A DNA stretch of 64,000 nt from NCBI RefSeq assembly GCF_025666195.1, contig NZ_CP102592.1, positions 3,348,001-3,412,000 on the forward strand, read 5' to 3'. Made by a program: the position numbers and the translations under genes. The DNA is from Xanthomonas sp. CFBP 8443 (lineage in GTDB: Bacteria > Pseudomonadota > Gammaproteobacteria > Xanthomonadales > Xanthomonadaceae). Positions 1 to 9,197 of this stretch are shown one piece after another; the first letter of the stretch is position 1, and each line of letters starts with the position of its first letter. Below the pieces are notes generated by a model. It saw nothing but the letters and a program-made list of their open reading frames with translations. It made no database searches and was not told the origin of the DNA.

Positions 1-1272
1 AAATGCGCCGGATGCGGTTTCGTCGCCTGCGCCAGCTTGCTCAGGCTCTCCGACGAAGACTGGTCCGCATTGAACCATCGCTTCCACAGCACCATCTACG
101 ACGGCTCCGACCCATTCAATCGCGCCGGTCGTCTGGCTGGCCAAGCGCGCGCGATTGACGCCATGCTCAGCGTCGGCTTGATCGATAGCAATAAGCCTAT
201 GCTCGATTGGGGCTCGGGTGTCGGCGACCTCGCCACCCAGCTTGTCTCGCGCGGGCGTACTCTGTTCAGCTACGACCAATACATCACCCCTGTGGTCAAC
301 CGCTGGCCGCAATCGCAGCCGCCACGTGGTGGCTTCGCCTTGGTCACCGCCTGCGCTGTGCTCGAGCATCTGAAGGACCGTCGCGAACTGGATGCGATCG
401 AGCAGTTGGTCGCCGACCGCGGTGTTCTCGGCATCCATCTGCTGATCCCGCGCGCTATTCCGAAGGATCCAAGCTGGGTCTATCTGTTGCCGGTGCACTG
501 CGCATTCCACACTTGGGAGAGCATGCGCCTGTTGCTGCAGCAATGGAGCTACGAAGCGACCGTCTACTGCCACGACGCGCTGATGTGGTTCTTCTTCAAG
601 TGCAAGGACGGTGTTGAAAGCAAGGTTGAGCACATCAATCGTAGCGAAGGTTCCGGGTACCTGCGCTATGTTGAAGGCTTTGTCAGTGCGAGCGGCGTCG
701 AGCTGCCATTGGATCCGGACTACGGCGCGGTAGACCGCAGCTTGCGCACCCTGTACGTCGGAATCCGTCCCGAGCAGCAGGACGCAGACTGGCTCAGTGC
801 AGTGCTACCATTCTGCGCCGACACGGCATGGGGCGACACACCGCAGACCGCGCCGGGGTCGCTTCCGCCGCAGAGCTTCGACGCCATCTACAGCGACTTA
901 GTTGCCGAACGGCTCACGCCCAAGCAGTTCATCCGCTATCTGGAATGGACTCGCGGCCTGCTCAAGCCGGGTGGCGTGCACCGCTTTGCCACCTCCGATT
1001 TGGATCTGACCCTGCAAAGCGCACATAGCGGTGCCTGGCGCGAACTGCCGTGGGTGAAGGAAGCCGGCATCACCACCCGCGGCTATTTCCTCAATACGGT
1101 GTTCCGCAGCTGGGGACACGTCTACCTGTATGACGACGCAACTCTGCTCGCGCGACTGGCCCGCAGCGGCTATCGCCACGCCGCCCGCAGCACCGCACTG
1201 CGCGGCCGCTGCGCCTCGTTGTACCGGCTCGACCGCGACACGCACCGTCTCTACGTCGAAGCCGAACGCTAA
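1..1272 (+). CDS. Two-domain SAM-dependent methyltransferase, 5' end outside window
   Basis: The reading frame is open from base 1, so the true start lies to the left. The first visible residues (CAGCGFV) look like the CxxCG zinc-binding lead-in of COG2227/Methyltransf_13 proteins. A first Rossmann methyltransferase follows, with motif I MLDWGSGVGDLA and an ACAVLEHL segment. The C-terminal third resembles a second COG4627-like domain (FDAIYSDLVAERL, LLKPGGVHRFATSDLDL, WGHVYLYDDATL), but its glycine-rich SAM loop is degraded, so it may not bind cofactor. Codon use is less GC-biased than in the next genes. Such proteins often sit in surface-polysaccharide clusters; the substrate is unknown. A TTG at 37 is an unlikely start because the upstream residues fit the family. 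Confidence 0.75.
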   Translation, partial: KCAGCGFVACASLLRLSDEDWSALNHRFHSTIYDGSDPFNRAGRLAGQARAIDAMLSVGLIDSNKPMLDWGSGVGDLATQLVSRGRTLFSYDQYITPVVNRWPQSQPPRGGFALVTACAVLEHLKDRRELDAIEQLVADRGVLGIHLLIPRAIPKDPSWVYLLPVHCAFHTWESMRLLLQQWSYEATVYCHDALMWFFFKCKDGVESKVEHINRSEGSGYLRYVEGFVSASGVELPLDPDYGAVDRSLRTLYVGIRPEQQDADWLSAVLPFCADTAWGDTPQTAPGSLPPQSFDAIYSDLVAERLTPKQFIRYLEWTRGLLKPGGVHRFATSDLDLTLQSAHSGAWRELPWVKEAGITTRGYFLNTVFRSWGHVYLYDDATLLARLARSGYRHAARSTALRGRCASLYRLDRDTHRLYVEAER

Positions 1273-1343
1273 AGACCCGAAAGGTATCGCCAGCGCCCCT
1301 TATACGCGTGTCCCGGCCGCAGCGTTGGGACGATTCGCACCGC

Positions 1344-1796
1344 TCAGAACGGCTTGAACAATACCAACCAGATCACCACGATCAGCAGCAGCACTGGGAT
1401 CTCGTTGAACCAGCGCAGCGTGCGCGAGGACGGCAACCTGCGCGCCTGGGGCACGCCCTTGAGCCAGCGCCCGGCCACCGTATAGTGCGCCATCAGCAGC
1501 AGCACCAGGGCCAGCTTGGCGTGCAGCCAGCCGCTGCCGGGCGCCACCATCGTCGGGAAGTCGGGCAGCACCTTGTAGCCCAGCCACAGGGTCAGCCCCA
1601 GCAGCAGCGCCAGGCCGAACATCATGTGGCCGAAGCGGTACAGGCGCCGCCCCATCAGCACCAACCGCGCCTGCACGTCCGGCTGCCCTGCGCTCTCGGC
1701 GAGGTTGACCAGGATCCGCGGCAGGTAGAACACCGCTGCCATCCATGCGACCACGAACAGCAGGTGCAGGGACTTGATCCACAGATAGAGTTGCAT
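1344..1796 (-). CDS. hemJ: HemJ-type protoporphyrinogen IX oxidase (UPF0093 membrane protein)
   Basis: A 150-residue inner-membrane protein with four predicted helices. It carries the family landmarks: an early helix with WIKSLHLLFVVAWMAAVFYLPR, the MGRRLYRFGHMM segment, GWLHAKLALVLLL, and the closing RWFNEIPVLLLIVVIWLVLFKPF. HemJ oxidises protoporphyrinogen IX to protoporphyrin IX in haem synthesis and is thought to bind haem through the conserved His in helix 1. Length is normal for the family. It is transcribed divergently from the methyltransferase that starts at 1878. A generic CopD-like membrane protein is the alternative name, but the C-terminal motif favours HemJ. Confidence 0.72.
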   Translation of the reverse strand: MQLYLWIKSLHLLFVVAWMAAVFYLPRILVNLAESAGQPDVQARLVLMGRRLYRFGHMMFGLALLLGLTLWLGYKVLPDFPTMVAPGSGWLHAKLALVLLLMAHYTVAGRWLKGVPQARRLPSSRTLRWFNEIPVLLLIVVIWLVLFKPF

Positions 1797-1877
1797 GCGC
1801 TGGCTCCGGGTCGCTGGCGTAGGATGTCACGCCATTTTCGCCGATTCGCATCACGCCCGCACGGACCACGACCCCGC

Positions 1878-2483
1878 ATGGACAAACAGTACGACGCCGA
1901 CTATTTCCAGCGCTGGTATCGCCGCGACGATATCGGCGGCAGCGCGCGCCTGGCGCGCAAGGTCGCGCTCGCCGTCGCCCAGGCCGAGTACTACCTGGAA
2001 CGGCCGATCCGCAGCGTGCTCGACATCGGCTGCGGCGAAGGCGCCTGGCGCGCGCCGCTGCTGAAGCTGCGGCCGAAGCTGAGCTACCTGGGCTTCGACA
2101 GCAGCGAGTACGCGGTCGCCCGCTACGGCCGCCATCGCAACCTGCGCCCGGCGCGCTTCGGCGACTTCGCCTGGCTGCGGCCGTGTGCGCCGGTGGACCT
2201 GCTGGTGTGTTCGGACGTGCTGCACTACGTGCCCAACCGCGAGTTGCGCCAGGGCCTGCCGGGCCTGGCCGAGTTGTGCGGCGGGGTCGCGTTCCTGGAA
2301 ACCTTCGCCCAGGAGGACGCCTTCGACGGCGACCATGCCGGCTTCCAGCCGCGTCCGGCGCGCTGGTACCGGCGCCAGTTTGGTGCGCTGGGGCTGCGCC
2401 CGGTGGGCAGTCATTGCTGGCTCTCGCCTGCGCTGGCGGGCGATGCGGCGGCGCTGGAGACGATTGGTCTGGTGCCCCATTAA
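1878..2483 (+). CDS. Class I SAM-dependent methyltransferase
   Basis: A 201-residue single-domain methyltransferase. SAM motif I is VLDIGCGEGAW near residue 45, followed by the acidic end of strand 2 (YLGFDSSEYAV) and a LLVCSDVLHYV post-motif. The start MDKQYDADYFQRWYRR is chosen because the family usually begins with a similar YDxxYFxRWY segment; the frame is open far upstream but that part is unrelated. The substrate cannot be deduced. It sits between divergent hemJ and the PHA depolymerase gene. Confidence 0.8.
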   Translation: MDKQYDADYFQRWYRRDDIGGSARLARKVALAVAQAEYYLERPIRSVLDIGCGEGAWRAPLLKLRPKLSYLGFDSSEYAVARYGRHRNLRPARFGDFAWLRPCAPVDLLVCSDVLHYVPNRELRQGLPGLAELCGGVAFLETFAQEDAFDGDHAGFQPRPARWYRRQFGALGLRPVGSHCWLSPALAGDAAALETIGLVPH

Positions 2484-2546
2484 GGTGCAATCACACCCGA
2501 TAGGATATGCTGCACGGCAGCATACGCTCAGGATGGAAACACCGGC

Positions 2547-3857
2547 ATGCTCTACCAGTGGCACGAACTGACCCGCAACCTGCTCGCTCCCTGGGTCCAC
2601 CAGGCCGCGGCCAACGCCAAGATCTTCTCCGACGCCAATAGCCTGTGGGCCACGCTCCCGGGCGCCGAGCGCCTGGCCGCCACCAATGAGCTGCTGCACC
2701 GGCTCGGCAAGGACTACGAGAAGCCGGCGTGGGCACTGGACCATGTCGAGGTCGACGGCCACCCGCTGCCGATCGTCGAGCAGGAAGTGCTGCGCAAGCC
2801 GTTCTGCCGCCTGCTGCGCTTCAAGCGTTTCAGCGACGACGCCAAGGTCGTGGCCGGGCTCAAGCAGCAGCCGGCGGTGCTGGTGGTGGCGCCGCTGTCC
2901 GGGCACCACGCCACGCTGTTGCGCGATACCGTGCGCACCCTGCTGCGCGACCATAAGGTCTACGTCACCGACTGGATCGACGCGCGCATGGTGCCGCAGA
3001 GCGACGGCGATTTCGGCCTGGACGACTACGTCAACTACGTGCAGGACTTCATCCGCCACATCGGCGCCGACAAGCTGCACGTGATCAGCGTGTGCCAGCC
3101 GACCGTGCCGGTACTGGCCGCGGTGTCGCTGATGGCCGGCCGCGGCGAAGCCACGCCGCGCTCGCTGGTGATGATGGGCGGGCCGATCGACGCGCGCCGC
3201 AGCCCGACCCAGGTCAACAACCTGGCCACGCGCAATCCGCTGTCCTGGTTCGAGCACAACGTCATCCACACCGTGCCGCAGGCGTATCCGGGCCACGGCC
3301 GCGCGGTGTACCCGGGCTTCCTGCAGCACACCGGGTTCCTGGCGATGAATCCCAGCCGGCACTTCATGTCGCACTGGGATTTCTACGCCAACCTGGTCAA
3401 GGGCGACCTGCAGGATGCCGAGGCGCACCGCCGCTTCTACGACGAATACAACGCGGTGCTGGACATGCCGGCGCGCTATTACCTGGACACGATCCGGGTG
3501 GTGTTCCAGGAGTTCCTGCTGCCGCGCGGCGAATGGGTGATCGGCGGCGAGCGCGTCGATCCGGCGGCGATCCGCGACACCGCGCTGCTCAGCATCGAAG
3601 GCGAGCTGGACGACATCTCCGGCCTGGGCCAGACCGCCGCCGCACAGGACCTGTGCACCGGCATCGCCGCGCACCGCCGCCAGCATCTGGAAGTGGAAGG
3701 CGCCGGCCACTACGGCATCTTCAGCGGCCGCCGCTGGCGCGACATCGTCTATCCGCAGGTGCGTGCGTTCATCGCCGCCAATGCGTCGGCCACCGTGCAG
3801 GCACCGAGCGGCAACGTCACCCCGCTCAAGCGCCGCGGCAGCCGCAAGGCCGGCTGA
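2547..3857 (+). CDS. phaZ: Intracellular polyhydroxyalkanoate depolymerase
   Basis: A 436-residue alpha/beta-hydrolase of the intracellular PHB depolymerase family, which breaks down amorphous storage polyester granules in the cytoplasm. The N-terminus MLYQWHELTRNLLAPW is characteristic. The nucleophile elbow reads VISVCQP, so the nucleophile is a cysteine (Cys183) as in PhaZa1-type enzymes rather than serine. A C-terminal His follows in GAGHYGIFSGRRW, and an acidic residue is likely in SIEGELDDISG. No signal peptide is visible, which fits intracellular action. No PHA synthase or phasin gene is adjacent. The gene converges on the HAAS-sensor gene. Confidence 0.88.
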   Translation: MLYQWHELTRNLLAPWVHQAAANAKIFSDANSLWATLPGAERLAATNELLHRLGKDYEKPAWALDHVEVDGHPLPIVEQEVLRKPFCRLLRFKRFSDDAKVVAGLKQQPAVLVVAPLSGHHATLLRDTVRTLLRDHKVYVTDWIDARMVPQSDGDFGLDDYVNYVQDFIRHIGADKLHVISVCQPTVPVLAAVSLMAGRGEATPRSLVMMGGPIDARRSPTQVNNLATRNPLSWFEHNVIHTVPQAYPGHGRAVYPGFLQHTGFLAMNPSRHFMSHWDFYANLVKGDLQDAEAHRRFYDEYNAVLDMPARYYLDTIRVVFQEFLLPRGEWVIGGERVDPAAIRDTALLSIEGELDDISGLGQTAAAQDLCTGIAAHRRQHLEVEGAGHYGIFSGRRWRDIVYPQVRAFIAANASATVQAPSGNVTPLKRRGSRKAG

Positions 3858-3871
3858 GCGGCATCCCGCTC

Positions 3872-3893
3872 GCGGCCGGCGTCCGCCGGCCGC
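3872..3893. terminator. GC-rich hairpin between convergent genes
   Basis: Perfect 9-bp arms GCGGCCGGC and GCCGGCCGC around GTCC, placed between the ends of phaZ and the HAAS-sensor gene. There is no T tract, so intrinsic termination is only inferred from position and stem strength. Confidence 0.4.
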
Positions 3894-3906
3894 AGCGTCA
3901 TCACCA

Positions 3907-4833
3907 TCACTGCGCCGCGCTGTGCACCAGCAGGTGCTTGGCCAGCAGGCCGTGCAGCTTGCCGACGCCGCGCGCCAGGTGCAGCGTGGCGAACAGCAGC
4001 ACGATGCCCAGCGCACTGAACAGTGGCAGTAGCCACAGGCCGGGATCGGCGAAGCTGAAGTCGCCGAACGACAGGCCCACGTTGATCTGGTTGGGGAACA
4101 ACAGGCCCAGCGGTGCCGCCGCCAGCGCCAGCGCGGTGCTCAGCAGGGTGACGAACACGGTGAAGTAGACGATCCCCAGCGGCAGCATCAGCACGAAATA
4201 CAGCATCGTGGTCCAGGTCCGCGCGTCGGTGAACATCTGCCCGATGCGCCGCAGCCACGGCTGTTCGCGCGCGCTGTACAGCGGCCGCCGCGGCATGCGC
4301 TCGCCCAGCAACACCTCGACGATGCGCCCTTCCACCAGCGACAGCAGCCGCACCGAACCGAAGAACAGCACCAGCAACGGCACGCCGATGATCAGCACCA
4401 GCATGCCCAGCGACACGCTGACCCCGGTGACTACCCAGGTGAAGTAGAAGATGCCGGTGACCAGCGACAGCAGCATGTAGAAGAACGCGCCGTAGGCGCG
4501 CGGATCGGCGGCCACGCCGAAGAAGCGGCCGAGCAGCGACTTGCGCCTGGGCGGTGCCGGCGGCTTCAGCGCGCGGTTCACGGTGACCTCGGTGTCGCGA
4601 TAGATCGCCGCCACCTCCTCCGGCGCGCCGTAACTGCCGGCGACCTCGGCGATGACCTCGGCCTCGCTCTTGCCACCCTGCTCGGCCAGCTCGGCGCGCA
4701 GGTATTCCTCCGCGTCGTACAGCGCGTCCTGGACCAGCGCCGGATCGGCGCCGGCCAGCGCCGTGCGCAGTTGCGCCAGGTAGTCGGGAATGGTGGCCGG
4801 CAACGGCCGCGCCTGGAATTGTTCGCTGCTCAT
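3907..4833 (-). CDS. HAAS/sensor-domain membrane protein, PadR partner
   Basis: A 308-residue protein. Residues about 10-80 form a cytosolic helical HAAS-like domain (YLAQLRTALAGADPALVQDALYDAEEYLRAEL), followed by a putative-sensor membrane domain with four hydrophobic stretches. The start ATG at 4833 overlaps the padR stop as ATGA, so translation is coupled. HAAS proteins with adjacent PadR repressors are a recurring pair in which the membrane protein probably relays an envelope or drug signal to the repressor; the signal here is unknown. Confidence 0.75.
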   Translation of the reverse strand: MSSEQFQARPLPATIPDYLAQLRTALAGADPALVQDALYDAEEYLRAELAEQGGKSEAEVIAEVAGSYGAPEEVAAIYRDTEVTVNRALKPPAPPRRKSLLGRFFGVAADPRAYGAFFYMLLSLVTGIFYFTWVVTGVSVSLGMLVLIIGVPLLVLFFGSVRLLSLVEGRIVEVLLGERMPRRPLYSAREQPWLRRIGQMFTDARTWTTMLYFVLMLPLGIVYFTVFVTLLSTALALAAAPLGLLFPNQINVGLSFGDFSFADPGLWLLPLFSALGIVLLFATLHLARGVGKLHGLLAKHLLVHSAAQ

Positions 4834-5195
4834 TCTGAAATCCCCTTCAGGACGGAATCGACGGAATCGCGGGTGGCGCGCCACGCGGCGGCCCAGTGCT
4901 GCAACGTGGCGCGGCCGGGTTCGGTGATGCGGTAGTAGCGACGCGGCGGCCCGGCCACCGACGGTTCGACATGGCTGCACAACAGGCCGGCCGCCTCCAG
5001 GTTGCGCAGCACCGGGTACAGCGCGCTCTGCTTGCCGCTGAGCACGCCCTCGCCCACTTTCTCCAGGCGCTTGGCGATCAGGTAGCCGTACAAGGGCTCC
5101 GCGGCCTCGGCCAGCACCGCCAGCAGCGCCAGCGACACGGTGCCCGCGCTCAGCTCCTTCTGGAACTTCCTCAGCTGCGCATCCGGATCGACCAT
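4830..5195 (-). CDS. PadR family transcriptional regulator
   Basis: A 121-residue winged-helix regulator. The PadR pattern is clear: LSAGTVSLALLAVLAEAAEPLYGYLIAKRLE, then LSGKQSALYPVLRNLEAAGLL as recognition helix, the wing PPRRYYRITEPGRATL, and a C-terminal dimerisation helix. The ATG at 5195 is preferred over a GTG at 5201 because the Shine-Dalgarno GGGAGG overlaps that GTG and lies 5 bases before the ATG. The gene is first in a two-gene operon with the HAAS-sensor gene and probably regulates it. Confidence 0.85.
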   Translation of the reverse strand: MVDPDAQLRKFQKELSAGTVSLALLAVLAEAAEPLYGYLIAKRLEKVGEGVLSGKQSALYPVLRNLEAAGLLCSHVEPSVAGPPRRYYRITEPGRATLQHWAAAWRATRDSVDSVLKGISE

Positions 5196-5200
5196 GACCA

Positions 5201-5206
5201 CCTCCC
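5201..5206 (-). promoter_or_regulatory. Shine-Dalgarno site that fixes the padR start
   Basis: GGGAGG on the minus strand, 5 bases before ATG 5195. It includes the G of a competing GTG codon at 5201 and so argues against that start. Confidence 0.6.
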
Positions 5207-5354
5207 ACTAGGTTGGAATGCATACTAGTGTTGAGTTAGGTATAGCGAATGTGCCGCTAGTCATGGCCGCACAACGAAAGCCTGACGCATCGGCAACATT
5301 CCCCTGGCTATAGTCCCCGCCGCTCGCGCCGGCAGGCGCTCTCAAGGAGAATGC

Positions 5355-7118
5355 ATGAGCTCGACGACGCCCCCCGCCCAGGCCACCGATCCGACCTTCG
5401 GCAGTGCCGCCGGCAACGTCAGCGCCGGTCCGCTGAAATGGAATCCGGCCGACGGCAGCGTCACCGCCGAACGCACCGAACGCCACGCGCTGGGACGTAC
5501 CGGACCGTTGCAGCACGAACTCGTCTCCACCCGCAGCGTGGGCGCCAGCCGCCGCAGCGTCGACGGCAACACCGAGTTCGGCCTGGAGATGGAGTTCCGC
5601 CAGGGCCACCAGTTCAAGGGCGCCACCAGCGGCAGGAACGCGGCGAGCGCCGAAAATTCGACCCAGCTCGGCGAACGTGCGCGCTACAGCGTCAGCCTGC
5701 CCGGCGACGCCAGCGTCGAGACCGCGCGCGGGGTCAATCCGTTCGATCCGCTCACGCTCCCGGTCGGCGGCAGCGTCAAGCTCGACGGCCAGGCGTTCCT
5801 GCGTACCTCGCTGGAGGCCTCGTTCCGCGGCTTCGCCACCAGCAGCGAACGGACCGACGCGGCGGGCGTCAGCTACGCCGCGCAGCGCCTGGACGAGCAC
5901 CGCGTGCGGGTGGCGACCGGCCCCACCGCGGCGATCGAACGGCTGGAGATGGTCGGGCTGAAGACGCCGTTGGCGCAGGCCATGTTCGGCCGCCAGGACG
6001 CGCTCGGCCAGGCCAGCATGCACACCGCCACCTTCGACCTGCGCGACCCGCAGGCGCAGGCCGCCTACCGCGACTTCCTCGGCAGCGGCCGGCTGCCGGC
6101 GCCGACCTCCGGGGTCAGCGACGTGCAGCGGATCGACACCCTAAACATGAGTTCGCAGACCCGCGCCAAACTCGGCCTGGGCGAATCGCTGAGCGTGGAG
6201 CTGGCCGGGCAGCGCAACAGCGGCGAGAACGTGCGCACCACCCATGCCGACGGCAGCAGCACCGTCAGCAGCCGCCTGCAGTACGCCGACAACGTGCCGC
6301 TCACCCTCACCCGCCAGTTCGATGCCGCCGGCAGCGAAGACGTCGAGTCGCGCCGTTACCAGCTCGGCTTCGGCAAGGTCGATGGCAATCAGGCGCAACT
6401 GCTCAACGCCGCGTTGTCCGGGAAAGACACCGCGGACGGCCCCATCGCCGCCGGCCAGGACCTGACCCTGAGCTTCTCCGAAGCGCAGATGGGCGCGTTG
6501 CGCGAGCAGTACGCAAGGGCGGCGCAGGCGCGCCCGTCCGAGCGCGACCAGGCCGGCGCCTACGCCACTGCCAGCAACCAGGACTTCGCGGTCGGCCTGG
6601 CGCGCAACATGGGCAATTCGCCGCACGGCCTGAGCCAACGCCTGTTCACCGTCGCCACCGACGCCGATGGCGAACTGAGCGGCGCGTTGACCCGCATCGA
6701 TGCCGGGATCGGCGGGGCCGAGCCCAATCCGGCGGCCACCGCACCGGCCACGCGCGCGGCTACTTCGCCCGATCCGCGCGACCCGACCCACCCCGACTAC
6801 GCGATGCAGTGCGCGATCGACGCCAGACTCAGGCCGGCCGATCCGCAACTGGCGACGCAACTGCTGCTGTCGGCCAAGCGCGAAGGCCTGAGCCAGGTCG
6901 ACCATGTGCTGCGCAACGACGCCGGCCGCGTGTTCGCGGTGCAGGGCGACCCGATGGCCGCGGACAAGCGCACCGCCTACGTGGATGCGCAGGCCGCCGC
7001 GGCCATCCCGCTGCAGGACAGCGTGCGCCAGCTCGATGCCTTGCGCGCGACCGCGCCGCCTGCCGCGTCCGCCACGCAGGACCTGGCGGAGGCCCAGCAA
7101 CGCGCGCCATCGCGCTGA
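5355..7118 (+). CDS. XVIPCD-containing type IV secretion effector (X-Tfe), N-terminal activity unknown
   Basis: A 587-residue protein. The C-terminal 115 residues (about 473-587) match the Xanthomonadales VirD4-interacting XVIPCD: DPTHPDY, then [49 protein letters not shown], and a Gln/Ala-rich tail. Known XVIPCD proteins are loaded through VirD4 into the antibacterial type IV secretion system and injected into rival bacteria. The first 470 residues look beta-rich and polar, with no signal peptide or membrane helix, and match no toxin fold I recognise. AAGGAG lies 5 bases before ATG 5355, which favours this start over ATG 5351. No immunity lipoprotein is adjacent and no T4SS structural gene is in the window. 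Confidence 0.8.
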   Translation: MSSTTPPAQATDPTFGSAAGNVSAGPLKWNPADGSVTAERTERHALGRTGPLQHELVSTRSVGASRRSVDGNTEFGLEMEFRQGHQFKGATSGRNAASAENSTQLGERARYSVSLPGDASVETARGVNPFDPLTLPVGGSVKLDGQAFLRTSLEASFRGFATSSERTDAAGVSYAAQRLDEHRVRVATGPTAAIERLEMVGLKTPLAQAMFGRQDALGQASMHTATFDLRDPQAQAAYRDFLGSGRLPAPTSGVSDVQRIDTLNMSSQTRAKLGLGESLSVELAGQRNSGENVRTTHADGSSTVSSRLQYADNVPLTLTRQFDAAGSEDVESRRYQLGFGKVDGNQAQLLNAALSGKDTADGPIAAGQDLTLSFSEAQMGALREQYARAAQARPSERDQAGAYATASNQDFAVGLARNMGNSPHGLSQRLFTVATDADGELSGALTRIDAGIGGAEPNPAATAPATRAATSPDPRDPTHPDYAMQCAIDARLRPADPQLATQLLLSAKREGLSQVDHVLRNDAGRVFAVQGDPMAADKRTAYVDAQAAAAIPLQDSVRQLDALRATAPPAASATQDLAEAQQRAPSR

Positions 7119-7210
7119 GCGTGCCGGCACGGCGTCGAGGCGGCGACGCCGCCATTGGCGCACCGCAGGCGCATGGGTAAGAATCGGCTACCGTCCTCCA
7201 GGCTGCCGTC

Positions 7211-8125
<915 letters not shown>

Positions 8126-8246
8126 TGGTTACGTGCCGAAAACTCCGCGAACAACTAGTCGACAAAGCAATCACTGCTTGCGAGCGCGCGTTGGCTAACG
8201 CGCGCTCCGGTTGCCCCGCACCTGCACGTCAGGCACCCCAACAAAC

Positions 8247-8453
8247 ATGACCGACCTCTCCAGGCAGCCTTACCAAGAGACCGTTGACTGCGAGGCGCGT
8301 CAGGACGAGTGCGTCATCTTCATCAAGGTCGTCGCAATGCCCTACGAAGCTGCGGTCGAGTTCGACGTGACGCAGGCTCGCGCTTTTGCGCAGAAAATCT
8401 TGTCGGCTGTCGAGATCGTCGAGGCAGGTTGGTTAGGCAGATCCAGTCGCTAG
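8247..8453 (+). CDS. Small hypothetical protein
   Basis: A 68-residue frame beginning MTDLSRQPYQETVDC. It has an alternating hydrophobic strand (ECVIFIKVVAMPYEAAVEFD) followed by an amphipathic helix (QARAFAQKILSAVEIVEA), so it could be a small folded protein. Base composition is noticeably less GC-rich than the flanking genes. No family is recognised and no strong ribosome binding site is seen. It may be a remnant of acquired DNA. Confidence 0.45.
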   Translation: MTDLSRQPYQETVDCEARQDECVIFIKVVAMPYEAAVEFDVTQARAFAQKILSAVEIVEAGWLGRSSR

Positions 8454-8526
8454 CCAAACATGATTGCATCTCATCGTCAGCTCATGCACTGCAGCGCGGT
8501 TTAGCGTTGGCGACGCGGCCCAGCGT

Positions 8527-9039
8527 CTAAGCCGACGCCGCGCCTCGGCGCTGGGGTTCGCGCGCGTGCAGGAAGCGGGTGAACAGCTCGCGCGGCTGCT
8601 CCAGCCCGCACTCGCTCAGCAGCATGGCGATGTTGCCGCGGTGATAGGCGCCATGCGCCAGCACGTGGAACAGCATTTCCTCGCGGGTCATGCGGCCGGC
8701 ATCGCCGTCGGTGAAGCGGAACGCGAGCGACTGCCGCAATGCGGTCGCGTCGAGTTGGGCGATGTAGCCGGCATACCATTGGTCGGATTCGGCGACGGAC
8801 GCGTGCAATGCATCCAGTTCCGGCGTCTGCGGCGTGTTGCTGGCCGTAAACGCATGCGTGCCGCCGTCCAGGTGCGCGGCGAAGATCCGGTCCACGACAT
8901 AGGTGTGGTTCAACAGCCGGATCGCGCGCAGGCGTTGCGCCGGATACGCTGCCGCATCGATCTGCGCCAGCGCCTGCAGCAGTTCGGCATTGGCCCAGGC
9001 CTTGTAGGCGAACTGCGATGCGAGCAGGGAAGCGGTCAT
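8527..9039 (-). CDS. DinB family protein
   Basis: A 170-residue four-helix-bundle protein of the DinB/YfiT superfamily, whose members bind a divalent metal through three histidines. Candidate ligands are the His of LLNHTYVVDRIFAAHL and the paired His of HVLAHGAYHRGNIAMLL, the signature segment of the family. AAGGA lies 7 bases before ATG 9039, which favours this start over an in-frame ATG at 9063. Many DinB proteins are thiol-dependent transferases or stress proteins; the specific reaction here is unknown. Confidence 0.82.
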   Translation of the reverse strand: MTASLLASQFAYKAWANAELLQALAQIDAAAYPAQRLRAIRLLNHTYVVDRIFAAHLDGGTHAFTASNTPQTPELDALHASVAESDQWYAGYIAQLDATALRQSLAFRFTDGDAGRMTREEMLFHVLAHGAYHRGNIAMLLSECGLEQPRELFTRFLHAREPQRRGAASA

Positions 9040-9197
9040 CGGGATGTCCTTGGCGCGTGTCATCGATTCCCGGGCACGCCACCCGGGCTCGGAAAAGTAT
9101 CCGTCCACTCGCTTTTCCTTGCCACCTGCAGGTGCAAGGACGGCCTGTGGCTTGAACCTGACTGCAGCCACGCAGCCTACGGGAATCGCGGCGGTCT

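Noticed and set aside
1808-1877. Upstream extension of the methyltransferase gene at 1878
   Set aside because: The frame stays open to 1308 but encodes Gln/Arg/His-rich shadow sequence over hemJ; the family start is MDKQYDADYF.
1851-4016. A 721-residue minus-strand open frame opposite phaZ
   Set aside because: Composition is typical of antisense GC-rich shadows and phaZ on the plus strand is unambiguous.
8126-8530. Possible integron attC sites around the small low-GC frame
   Set aside because: GTTGGC/GTCTAAG-like motifs occur but no paired R'-L'/L''-R'' structure with proper spacing, and no integrase is nearby.
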